From: Nectonema munidae
Lineage: Eukaryota; Nematomorpha; Nectonematoida; Nectonematidae
Assembly (NCBI GenBank): GCA_030549495.1
Contig: JAUIRK010000964.1
Coordinates: 310,001 to 374,000, forward strand
Length of the DNA stretch: 64,000 nucleotides
Direction: 5' to 3'
Below the pieces are notes generated by a model that did not search any database, was not told where the DNA came from, and was given only the letters and a program-made list of their open reading frames with translations. Below are positions 45,238-57,300 of this stretch, in pieces (the first letter of the stretch is position 1; each line of letters opens with the position of its first letter). The translations under genes and the position numbers were made by a program.

Positions 45238-46302
45238 TTAATTATGAAAAAACATTATTTGTACCTTTCCGTATACACCCACCAAAATTAGTACTATTAG
45301 TGTTATCTCCACAAAAAGCTATACATTCCTTCATATCTAGTCCTAATTCGACGAGGCTCTCTCTGCAGGAGTTTGTTATAGTTGGGATTTTACTCGTAAC
45401 AACATTATCAGGAAGCATTTTTCCGTGAAAAATATTGCACAATCAACGTATTTTATCAGCACTATTATTACTTGCATCTGTAGATATGCCATAAAAAGAG
45501 GAATTATTTATATCTTTAACAATCTCAGCAATAGTATGTGGTGCCACAACGTTTTTAATTATTACAGCACATTTTGTCCTAGCGTTTGAAAATTTGGTTG
45601 CAATTTTAGAATCAGGAAATAATGTTAGTAGTAGTACATTCGTACAGTCATTTGAACTTAGTGACTGATGATGACGAACAGTATTAAAGGCCTTGGCTAC
45701 TTTTGCTGCTATTATTTTATTTTCTTCATCTGTTTTTTATCAAGAAGTTTGTTATTTTATTATCTTCTTTTGAACTGGATGATATACAACGTTTGTGCTT
45801 TGTTGAATCTATGTGTCTCTTGATATCATTCTTCCCACCATGTTCAATACTGAAAGTGCAGTGACATAAAGAAGAGTTTGATTCAAGACAGCTCCTGCCT
45901 TGTTTGATAAATGTCCATTCGCAGGAATATTCATCACGAAATTTACACTTACGTTTTGGCATCTTGGAATGGATTAGTTTTAAAAAACAAGCAACTAAGG
46001 GTAAAAAATCACAATTAAGATTTGATTGTCCCTGAAGAAAAAGATGCAGCTATGAATTATAATCACATATTAAGTTTCAACGAATAACCTTTTTAAGGTT
46101 TTAAATATAATATTATCATGGGGAACTAAAATCGGGACAATAAGTATGTCCCAGAAGTGTCAATGCGGGACAGGGGACAAAATGATCAAATTCGGAACAT
46201 GTCCCGGAAAAACAAGACGTCTGGCAAAATATAGACTTATAAGCTATAATAACTTGGAAGGGATATGTTCATCTTGGTGCATTCTTTCTTGACTTTTGAC
46301 GA

Positions 46303-46770
46303 TAAAAGAGAATAATGACAAACTTTCCGCGGTAAGAATTTAGCACAATCATTTTAACGAAATTTGCTCTAAGTATTGGACACCGAACACATCTGTCACT
46401 ATTGACGAACAATTGGTTTCCTTCAGAGGCGGGCGTAACTTCAAAATTTACGATCCTAAAAAGCCTGGACACTATGGAATAAAATTTTATCATCTCAACG
46501 ATGCTAACATTTTTTTATTAATTAAACCCGTAAATTTAGGTGTCAGGCTTGGAAGATCGAATTTTTTTTTCGGATCAAACTATCGTCAAAAGCCTTGTAT
46601 TAAATTCAAATTTCCCAGACGGTTGGGGAATTTTTATGGATCGTTTTTTACGTCTCATGAAATTGCAAAATGGGCACCTAGTAGAAATTTTACGATATGT
46701 TGCTCTGCTAATAAATTTTATAAAAAGTGTTTATTTTTGCAGTTTTCAATCAATAATTGTATTTTTTAAT
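46303..46770 (+). pseudogene. piggyBac transposase fragment
   Basis: It reads NTSVTIDEQLVSFRGGRNFK, then YDPKKPGHYGIKFYHLNDAN. In another frame it continues SDQTIVKSLVLNSNFPDGWG and FMDRF. This covers the first and second catalytic Asp and closely follows the intact protein at 12185-14193 (IIDEQLVNFRGRTSLKIYDQ). No TTAA ends were seen. One frame shift is clear. Confidence 0.7.
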
Positions 46771-47875
46771 TTTTATAAATGTATATAATCAAAATGTAAA
46801 ACATCAACCCAAAGGTCTTGGCTATATTACCTGTCTAAATATGTTTGTTTATTGGAAATAAGAAAACTGATAAGATAAAAAAATATAATATCTTACAAAG
46901 ATAATATTGAATAACAAAATAAATGATATCTAAACTTTTTGAATGAAAAAAATGATAATCTTTGAACATCATAAAACAATAAACATAATTTTCAAAGAAT
47001 TGACACAAACAAAGTAGCAACTCTTTTGTGTATTTCGCTATATAAGAACAAAAATAAAGGAATTATTCCAGTTAAACTTGTTTTTCAGAAAGTAGAGATT
47101 TAATTGAAAATTTACATATATTTTTTGAATTTTACATAATGGGAAATTTTTTTGTAATTTGTTTTTGAAAATGTGTGAAGTAAATTAGCATAGGCCCGTA
47201 GCGCGACATTTTATTTTTCTTAATGAACTACTTTTACAACCGTGCTAAATATTTTGCAACGTTAATTATTGGCAAGCCTATTTAGAAATTAGCTTATTGG
47301 TTAGGACCATTAATCCAGTAATAGCATTGATTTGTTAAAACCATTAATCGAGTGATTCCAACACCACTAGATAAACACGAAGTGTTGGCTAAAATTCAGT
47401 AAGAAGAAAATGAGCGATTTTGTGCCAAATGATATATAAAATTATTGAACATAAATTTTGAGTAACTTGGTAATTTGTTAAAGTACACTCTTTGCTACAC
47501 CTCTAAACTTGGCTTAAAACAATTTTCTGCATACAATATGCTGTCCTTTTTCATTGAACATAATTTTATTTTCTTTAAGCACTTTATGACATAAATTCAG
47601 TGATTTTTAAATTTTTTACATTTATTTTTGTGATACATTTTTGGTGTTTGTGATAAATTTGCAAATTTGATTAAATTTTAATAAGTTTTTTAAGGAATTA
47701 AATACAATTTCTCCATTCCTAAGGAATATCGGCAAAATATTTACTAATATATATATTACTATAAATAATACGGTAAAGGCTTCTGATCTGCCAAAAGAAA
47801 AATAAGCGATGAAAAGGTGATTTTGACTCTAACATGGGTGTGTATAAAATATAAGCGATGAAAAGGAAAAGTTCT
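46771..47875. other. Intergenic, nothing recognised
   Basis: About 1.1 kb of AT-rich DNA between the piggyBac fragment and the end of the colmedin gene. A lone GGCCCGTAGCGCG (about 47195) resembles one terminus of the hAT MITE at 53752, without a partner. Confidence 0.35.
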
Positions 47876-47881
47876 TTTATT
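47876..47881 (-). terminator. Poly(A) signal of the colmedin gene
   Basis: AATAAA on the minus strand, 43 bases after the colmedin stop codon, gives a short 3' untranslated region. Confidence 0.6.
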
Positions 47882-47923
47882 TTATAATGGATGATATGAA
47901 TGTGTATTAATAGAAAAAAGGTT

Positions 47924-48398
47924 TCAGTTATAGCGTAGTGGGTAGGTCAACGCATGGCCCTTGTCCCAGGCTTGCAATTCTCTTCTCATAAAGTCGTAGG
48001 ATATCAGGGTATTTTTTTCATAAGGATTTGCGAATGGAAGAACGGTGTAGAGCGTTTGTTCTTCAAACGCATCATAAATGGCATAGATTAGGCTGTGTTT
48101 TGAGTGAGAATCTTTTTGCCCATACAAAACACCGCATACCATAAACACTTTTTGGTACTCGTTTTGATCTAGCGTAATGTTCCACGTTTTTAAAAGCTTC
48201 ACTTCAACGGGATCAATGTTGGAAAGTAGGATGTACTTTCTTGAGAGTGCGGATGAATACGTAACCCACATTCCATTCTCATCCACGTGGATCAGTAAGT
48301 AGCTGTAGGAAGCGGATAAAAAGTATGTGTTGGCGTCATTAAAAGCAAATAGAGGCAGGGCTAGCACTGCTGTTACTCTTTCCTCCAGCAGATCATAC
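47924..48398 (-). CDS. Colmedin last exon (C-terminal olfactomedin part)
   Basis: The acceptor CTAACATTTAAG precedes G-TAT-GAT-CTG. The first G completes the Lys codon begun in the previous exon, giving K-YDLLEERVTAVLALPLF. The exon contains NDANTYFL, HVDENGMWVTYSS, the second conserved Cys (FMVCGVLYG), FANPYEKN and the terminal DKGHALTYPLRY. It ends in TGA. Confidence 0.92.
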
Positions 48399-51300
48399 CT
48401 TAAATGTTAGTTTTTGCATTAGAAGTAGTTGTGATAACCAGTGCAAACAATTTTAACCTTAAAATCCTATTTTATTGATTAAATTTTTTGACCTAAAAAA
48501 AATCAAAGTTTTTTTTAAATTAAAACACTCTTTCCTTAGATTATATTAGAATAATAAAAAAAAATTTAATAATAACTATAGTTTTAAAATAATATTTAAT
48601 GACTTTGGTTCTTTAGAAATAGTGCCAGTCGCAAGCACGATAAATGGGAACGGTTGTCGTCAAGAAGCGCATCCCGCAATCAAATTTTTTTTTGCCAAAA
48701 TCAAAAGATGAGTCTCAATAAAATTTTTCAGACGCACAAGGGCCTTGCTCAACCACTGTGAAAATACGCAACGCTACCAGACAATAATGGCATTATCGGT
48801 CAAAATAGCAAAGGCATCATGGATATGGGATAAAGAGTGATAGGAGTCGATACTGCAATATATTTAATGATAGCAAACACATTTTTCAGCAAAAGGAAAG
48901 AGCATATCATCACCTACAAGAGTGGTTCTGATGCAGCACAGATAGATCTTCTTATGTATAGACAATCGAAGATAAATCAGGTAATAGACTGCAGGGTAAT
49001 TCCAGGTGACCATGTGATGCCTCAACATAGATTGGTGGTTCTAAATATTTTGTAGAATATTCCAAGACCTAGAAAGAAAAGAGGTGAGAGAAGGATAAAG
49101 TGGAGAAAATTAACCGAAGAAACGAGAAGAATTCAAGAAAAAGATATTAGAAAGAGTGGATGATGGCATACAAGATGTCATTGGTTGGTAGGAGAAGAAC
49201 TTAAAAATAGTGAAAAGTACATCTATGGAAGTTTTGGGTAGAACATCTGGTAAACCCTTTAGCGTTGGGCAGAATTAGTGGTGGGAAACAAAGAATAGAA
49301 GACAAACTAAAAAGAAAGAAAACTGCAAAGATAAAGTGGGAGTAGACAAGGCAGCAAGCAGACAAAGAAGAATAACAGCGTGCAAGAAAGCAGTAGCTGT
49401 GGCAAAAGCAGAAGCGTGTGCAAATATATATGAAGATCTAGAAACATCTCAAGGACAAAAGAAAGTATACTGGTTTTCAAAATGTAGAAATGAGTCGACG
49501 AAAGACATACATCAGGTCAAAGAAATAAAAGATTTTGGAGGACAAATTTGAAGAATAACAGAAAAATTCTCGAAAGGTAGAAGCAATATTTTGCTGGACT
49601 GCTGAATAAAGAAAATCACCCAGAGTACTTGGAAGATGGGGTGGCATATAAAGGTTAGTATAAAAGAAATAGAAGATGTTGTGATGGCAATGAAAAAGAT
49701 GAAGAACAACAAATCTGTAGGGCCTGATTATATACCTGCGGAGGCGTGGAAAGGAATGGATATCACGTGGGGACTAATGAATAAGATGATAGAACAAGAG
49801 GACCCATTTTCAAGGAGAAGCGCGATGTTCAAGCTTGCTTAAACTATCGAAGAATAAAATCCCCTCTCATAACATGAAAATGTGGGAGAGAATTATAGAA
49901 AACGGACTGAGAAAGAAGGTCGAGATATCGAAAGGTCAGTTCGGATTTATGCTTAAAAAGGGAACAACAAATGCAATATTCATTGTAAGGCAGATGATGG
50001 AAAAGTACAGAGAAAAGCAAAAAGAGTTACAGGCCGTGTTTATAGACTATATGATCGGATACGGAGGCAAGAAGTATGGAGATGTTTAAGAAAGAAGATG
50101 GTGCAGGGAAATATGTTAGGTTAAATATGGAGATGTGAAGACGCGAGTGAAAACAGTGGCAGGCGAAACAGGGAAGTTTGATGTTACGGTAGGCTACACC
50201 AGGGCTCGGCTCTTAGCCCCTTCCTCTTCAACGTATTGTTTGATGTATTGACAGAAGGATAAGGAAAGAATTGCTGTAGAAGATTGCATACGCTGAGGAT
50301 GTTGTTGTGGTCGGTGAAACAAGTCAAGAAGTAGAAGAAAGGCTTGAAAAATGGCGTAAGGTATTGGAAAGTCGAGGCTAAGAATAAGCAAAAATAAAAC
50401 AGAATACTTAAGATGAAGTACGAAGATGAGGATCAAGAAACAAATGAGAACATGAGGAGTATAAATCTAGAAAGACAGTCAATAAAGAGAGTAAAGAACT
50501 TTAAATATCTTGGTTCAACTGTGATGGAGGAGGGCAGCGAAGATATAGAAATAAACAGAAGAATTCACGCAGGATGGAAAAACTTGCGCGATGTAACCGG
50601 AGTCCTCTGCGACAGAAAAATGCCTATGAAACTAAATGGAAAAGTATATAAAAGAATTGTGAGACCTGCTGTGCTATATGGCCTAGAGACTCTACCAATA
50701 AAGAAGAGCAATGAAAAGAAGTTAGAAGTCGCTGAAATGAAAATGTTAAGGTGGATGAGCGAAGTAACGAGAAAAGACCGAATAAAGAAGGAGGTTATAC
50801 GAGGAACCGCAAAAGTGGGAAGCGTGAGCAAGAAGATGCAGTAAAAATGGTGTGGCCATGTTCTCAGGAGAGGGGAGAAGTGTATTGAAACGAAGAACAA
50901 GTGGATGCCAAAAGGAGGAGAGGAAGGCCCAAGATAAGATGGAATGACTGCATTATGGCCGAAGGCAAAAAGAAGAATTTCGGCTTCAATATTGACTACA
51001 AAATAGCGATGGACAGGGCCAGATGGAGGAAACTCATCACAAACAATTACCCCCTATAATTAACGGGTTAATAAAGCTGTAAAGAAGAAGAACAAGTAGA
51101 AATAGTTTTTAAAATTTCGTTGAACTAAAAAACATCTTTTTGAACTTTATGAACTATAAAATTCGAAAAAAATAGTTCAAACCAGTTTAAAATTGATTCA
51201 TTGTGATTTTTGTTTTTTAAAGTTTTTTTGACTTTATTGAATTTAATTCTCCCTGACTGAAAGGAGTGTATCTTCGAAATTTAAAGGATATCTCATTCGA

Positions 51301-54300
51301 AATTTTAATTTTTATTCAACAACAAAATTAAAAAGAAATTTATGATGAAAATTGATATTAAAAATTAAGAAATAAAAAGCTAACATAATATACACATACA
51401 CACATTCTTTATTTATTATTTATGCCGTATGGAATCGGATTAGAATAATTCTATTGTTCGACTACATCTTTCTCGTAAGAGGCGAGTAAGTGTCTCCACT
51501 CCATCTCCTTCCCATAAGGCTCTACAATCACACATCTAATGAGCGTCTTCGCCCTCTTTTTATCCTATACATATACACTCTCTGCAACGATTTATATGTT
51601 ACACCGCACACCATATCAATTGTAAACACATGACAAATACACATACACTATATCATATTTATACAGCGCCTTCATTTACACAAGCCCGTAATTATATTGA
51701 AGTCGTGAAAAACATATTCTTCGTTATAACGCAGAGTCTTCTTCTTCGCTAATCCTTCCAGTTTTCAACTTCTACCCTACTCATTATTATAGTGGTTTGA
51801 AAAAGCCGACTGTCGGCGAAAATTCACCGTTTTAAATCTTGTGCCCAATAAATTATATTACTTTTTGAATTTTATAATAATTAAAAATATTTCAATTTTT
51901 GTTTTTCTAAAAATAATTTTACACAAAATAAATTGTTGACTTTTTATTGACTTAAAATATTTGTATTGACTTTATTGACCTTACAATATCCAAAAAACAG
52001 AAAAAATATATAGTTCAAACTAGTTTAAAATTGATTCACTGTGATTTTTGTTCTTTAAAAAAAAACTGAATTTTTGACTATTGACTTTTGTTCTCTCTGG
52101 TGATACCTCACCTATGTTTTCTTCATTTAAATTCTTATTCCTTAAATGAAGTTCTTTATTATCAAGGGAAGGGAACCACTTCAAATGGTTACTTGGATTT
52201 TAAAACTGAATAAATTAATTAAAGATCTGTAGAACATGTTTTTAAGTTATTCATACATACCATAGTTGATTACGTTGTAAAAATGAGAAGGAAAGATGCA
52301 AAGTGAACTGCATATTGTGTAAGCGTGTCCAGACAATTAATTTCGAAAGTGTCCTGAAAATTTGCCGTAAACAAGTTTGCCGTAGGAAAACTCGCCTCAG
52401 GAATTTTCGCCTAGGGAAATTTCGCCTAATAGGAAAAATCGCCACAAGACAATTTTGCCGTAAAACAAGTATTTGTGATAAAAACAGTTTGGTTTTTGAA
52501 GTACCATTTTATCTCTTTCAAACAACCAAATTTGGCCAAGTAATTATTTTTTTATTTTATCCTTATTTTATTTTTTATTTTTTTTTATTTCACCTTATTT
52601 TTTATTTTATCTTTATTTTTTTCTACCATCGTTTTTTGTAGGCAGACGATGGTTTATCAAATGGAAACTAGAAGAGGAGGACTGAAATTAGTTGACGATC
52701 TTAACTGTATTTACCGAATAGATCGAAAATACGGATAAAAAAATAATAATAATAAATAAAATAAAAAATAAACAATAAATAAAATAAAAAATAAATGGAA
52801 ACTCCATACGGATAAAAAAATGAATAATTACTCCATTTCCTTATTCGTTGTTTCCTTTACGTTGTTTAATGAAACTTCGAAAGCCACGCTTGGTTGTTTG
52901 GAAGAGATAAAATGGTACTTCAGAAACCAAACTGTTTTTATCTAAACAGTTTTTGTAAAACAAACACTTGTTTTACGGCGAATTTTCCTAGAACCAATTT
53001 CGAATATGCTTGATAGCATAGGATCTATGTTAGTATATTTGATGTTGGTTTATGGCTTTCAATAATTTCAACATGTTCTGAACAACTCGATGCAGGTGTG
53101 TGATATGCGAAGTGCGAACTAGGGCTTTCGCTAAAAATCAGCAATGGCATTTCGCATCGTAGATTCATGGCAAAATTTCGTCACCGCCCAGCGGCATGTC
53201 CCACTTTTTTATTGGCTTGGGATAAAAATTAATTAAAGCCAGCGCATTGATATTTCTGAATTTCTCTCGCATATTTTAATATGCTAAATTTAATGCAACT
53301 TCAATAAAATTCTAATGCATATTAATATCTGTTACAGCTGGTGTTTTACGTATCTAAAAATACTGAGTTACTCTTAAAAGTCAAGGACGGTCTTTAGCAT
53401 TTTTAGGTGATGGACTCTGGAAAAGCTTAGTTAAAACACTGATGCGAAGAACACCTTCTAAGTTCTTTTCATTTTTTGTTGAAAGGATGTATATGTTTTA
53501 AAAGAAGGTATAGGTTTCCAACAAAAGATAGCCAAATCAAATTGGTTCATCTGTGATCCCTTATGCCTTAAAGAGTTAATGGAGGAAAGAAGTGTGTCAT
53601 ATGTTATTTTTTGAATATGCTATTGCAAAAGGTAAATTGAAATTGAATCTTTGAAAAATTTCTATATAAAGCTAAGGCATTTAGTGAGCTGTTTGTAATA
53701 TGATGGTAAGTAAGATCACACAAAACTCGGTTTCTTAGTTGACTATATAGCCAGGCCCGTAGCTAGGACTTTTCAATTGGTAGGGCTGGAAAAAATTTGG
53801 GGGGGGGGGGGGGGGGGCTAAATATTTTTACAATATTTTTTTTGGTACTTATGGGTCATCTCTCCCCCATTCAAAAATTTTTTTTTAGTAAATTACTGAA
53901 AAAAAAATTAAAGTGGGAGGGAGATAATTAATAAGTACCAAATTTTTATATATAGTCTAAAAATAAACCATTTTTTGAACCCTTTATTGATATCGAAATA
54001 TATTAGGTTGGGGAGGGGGGAGGGGCTTGAATTTGAGTTGGGAGAGGGGGGGGGGGCTTAGCCCCCTCCTGCCCTCGCTTGCTACGGGCTTGTATATAGC
54101 TCGAGTAAACCGGAGAATTTGAAACAACTAACTAACTGATTAGCTATAATTCAACGAACTAACTCATTTTAACTTTTATATTTGAATGGTTGTAAAACTA
54201 CCGAATTTTCCATTTCTTGAGACCCGGTTTTCTGAGACCGAGTTTGTCTGGTCAACTAGAAAATTATAGAATTGATAAAGATCGCTTCCATTGTAACATT

Positions 54301-57300
54301 TTTTAATTTTCTATTGTATATATATATATTCATGTAAAATGTATAATTAAAAAATACTTGAGCAGATTTGGTGTATTTTTCTCATGGAAGAAGAAGGAGC
54401 CGTTGTAGACTACATGTCCATTTCCAAAAAAATACTTTGGCAAAATGTAAATGCGAGTTACTTTGTTCAATTGAAAAAACTTTTCACTTTTGTACTCCCT
54501 TAACTTTAAAATACGTTCAATTATACTCATGTAGAATTAAGAAAATTCTTAGTTTTGAGATTGGAATTTTTGGTTTGTGAACATTTATTATGTTCTCATG
54601 TGTGTTAGCACACTTCTATACATTGACAATCCTAATATTTTTGATTTGAGTGCGAGGAAGTGAAAAACAGTGCAATCTTTAAGCACAATTTTTAAATCCA
54701 ATAAAGAAAAATTCAAAAATTGTAAAAATGCCACATTTGAAGGCATTAAAGAGGTGTGTTTTGAGCTACATTGGGCTCAAAGCATCGATAAAGAGCCTGT
54801 TACACTTCTTATTTGGGAGTTCCTTAACAGGAGCACATTTTATCATTGAGTGCGAAACTATGAGCTATTTTTTGAGACTTGTTCACATAATTGTATCGTT
54901 TTTTTCTGATTGATGAAGAGGTATTGTATATGAACCAAGTTTGGTAAAGACCTCCTACCCCATCTAAACGAGTGACAGGGTTATCATGTTCAAACGCAGT
55001 GCTAGAGTCTGAGTGTTGAGTATGTCACATGGAATGCAATCTTTGAAGAATAAAGAAACACATCTATAATAGAGCTTATAAATAACATCAATTTAAAAAT
55101 GATGAAGAACTGCTTTTATATGCGAGTTATAAAACCGTGTAACTTTGAAGATGAAAGATTTGGTAATCAAAACTAACTTTTACATTCTGCACTGCACATG
55201 CATATTTTATTTAGTTTTGAAATAATATATCGTGTATAATTAATTATAAAATCTATAGTATAAAAAGTACAATTTTCCTTTAGAATATAATTCACCGTTT
55301 TATCTGAATTCAACAAAACTAATTTCGCTAACTTGGAATAAGGGCCTTCAAATTGTAGGCTGGATAAATGGTCTTTCATCCTTCGCAATAAAAATTGCAT
55401 GCCACTTCTCCGGCAACACGTAACTATTTTATGAAGGATGGGAAACAGCAAAAATGCTTACACGGCACAAGGTCGAATTGGCATAATGTTTCACTGCTTT
55501 TTGTTTTATGAGTCTGTTGCATATCTGTTGTAGACAGTGAGTTTGGAAGAAAAGTCTCAATCTAATATCTACCAAATTAACAACCTAAAATCCGACTAAC
55601 TACCTTACTAACTAGCAATTAAACTATAGTTCTTACCTATTTAACCCATTTAGTACCAATGCTCCCAAAGTTCGCTTGTTTTGAATGGAATTAAATATAG
55701 ATAACGGAAGTTGTCTGCGTTCCCTTTGGGAACATTGGTACAAAATGGGTTAATTAATTTAACAACTATTCAAATCACGAATTAACTAAAGAAATGAAAA
55801 ATTAATGAACTTTCAATTTACCTAAAAACAAATAAATAACTAATTAATTTTACTATCTTACTGGCTAAATAACTCATTTACAAAAAGGGAAAAATTCTGA
55901 CTGGATAAATGTTCTTTCTTACAATTATTATTAACTGGACAAATGTGTGATCGATGACTAGAAATTTTGTATATTCTTCGCTTTAGGCATTCTCTCGAGT
56001 TTCTTTCGTTACATAGGCGAGGGTTATCACATAAGAAGTCGTGTCCTATTCAATAATACAACAGAATATCTAAAAGTAAAGGTACTTTTGAGAGTTTTCA
56101 TTGATACACCCCTTGTGTCAGTCTAGAAAAAAAAAGCTGGATGCTAGATCGAAGCAGTAATCCTGCGGTATCGAAGTCAATTATATAACCAACCTTATAA
56201 CAAACGATACCAAAAAAGGGTTATTCTAGATCTGACAAATTTTTAACTAAAAAGAGATAGCATGTTCAAGAAACACTATACGTATGTCTAGTATATTTAT
56301 ATAAATGATAGAGCTTAAGCGTAGGTGAGATTCCATAGTTGGTTTGTACTTCGTCGCCTTCAAAGTGCTTTGTCATCCAGATCTTGTCGGCATCATGAGC
56401 GCTTTTTGGATGGGAGTCTTTCATCCAACTGCCCCAGTACGTGTTGGTTGTGTGCAAGAGCATTGGTTTTCCTATCGCCTTGATTGAGCACTCTGTTAAA
56501 ACACGACATCATAAAAGGATAAGAAATATACTCACCTTTTTTATAAGCAACTCCATTTTCTAGATCACGCCTCAGGCTACTAAAGATAGAGGGCCTATCA
56601 CGTCGTAAGTTTCTTAGTCCCTTGTTTAGCAGAATTTTTATATTATAAATTATAAAATTTAATTTTTATTAAATTGTGCTAAAAACAATTAAAATAACTC
56701 AAACTGAGTCTTATTTGTTCACAAAGGGAGAAATGAAGGCGATGTTCACAATTCCAAAAATCTAGCGTCTGAGGGTTGCTAAGCAAGTTGCCTAATTTTT
56801 CACCTTATTTGAGGTCTTAACCCTTAATAATCGATTGCTTATAAAAAAAGTGTATCAAATAGTGTCAAGTACTTTCATGTTGAAATTGAACCTTTGTGTT
56901 TGCTTAGTTTATCATCATTTCCAAATTTAAAACACACAAAAATTCCATACAGACCAAGAATAAACACTTTTTTCCTCAAGTCTAAATTTTTCGCTATGTT
57001 TATGGCATTTTCTCATGCAATGAAATATAGTCGGAATGACTGAATTGGATTATCATTTTTACGTCCTAGAGTTAAAGATTACCAAAGCAATTAAACAATA
57101 TATAAATTTGCAGTATTCTGCCTTTGACGTTTTTAGAAAATTTCATCGTCTCGAGTTTTTGCATACACCACTCTGCTTTTTCATCGCTTGCAAAAACAAA
57201 GCTCCTTTTAAAACATAATAACTTCACCAGGTTCAACAAGCAAGAAAAATCACTCCATCTTTTTTACTTTTTGACGTTTATTTATATATGTTGTATTTAT

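Larger units (their letters stand above)
39439..45962 (-). pseudogene. hAT transposase in three separated pieces
   Basis: The N-terminal piece (45962 down to about 45242) starts MPKRKCKFRDEYSCEWTFIK. It has a BED-like zinc-binding pattern (CHCTF, then HIDSTKHKR), and later ECIAFCGDNTNSTNFGG. The middle piece (43167-42395) has LMRAVERILKLFDALKSFFA and ends in the hAT dimerisation block LILCQYLFSIPGHNANERVF. The last 25 residues, WTEEGNKLDVASVEAILQWT and onward, lie at 39516-39439 beyond an inserted LINE and end in a stop. Order and strand agree for all three pieces. Small frame changes also occur within the pieces, so it is inactive. Confidence 0.8.
38634..46232 (-). mobile_element. hAT transposon split by three later insertions
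   Basis: The left end reads TAGGGTTGCCAGATTACAAG and continues to CGGGACA. Read inwards from 46232, the right end gives TTTTGCCAGACGTCTTGTTT and continues to CCGGGACATG. They are recognisably the same CAGGGTTGCCAG-type terminus. The minus-strand transposase runs from 45962 down to 39439 but is interrupted by a MITE, a LINE and a piggyBac. Without these the element would be about 2.2 kb, a normal hAT size. The 8-bp flanking duplication is no longer recognisable, so the exact ends are approximate. Confidence 0.72.
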
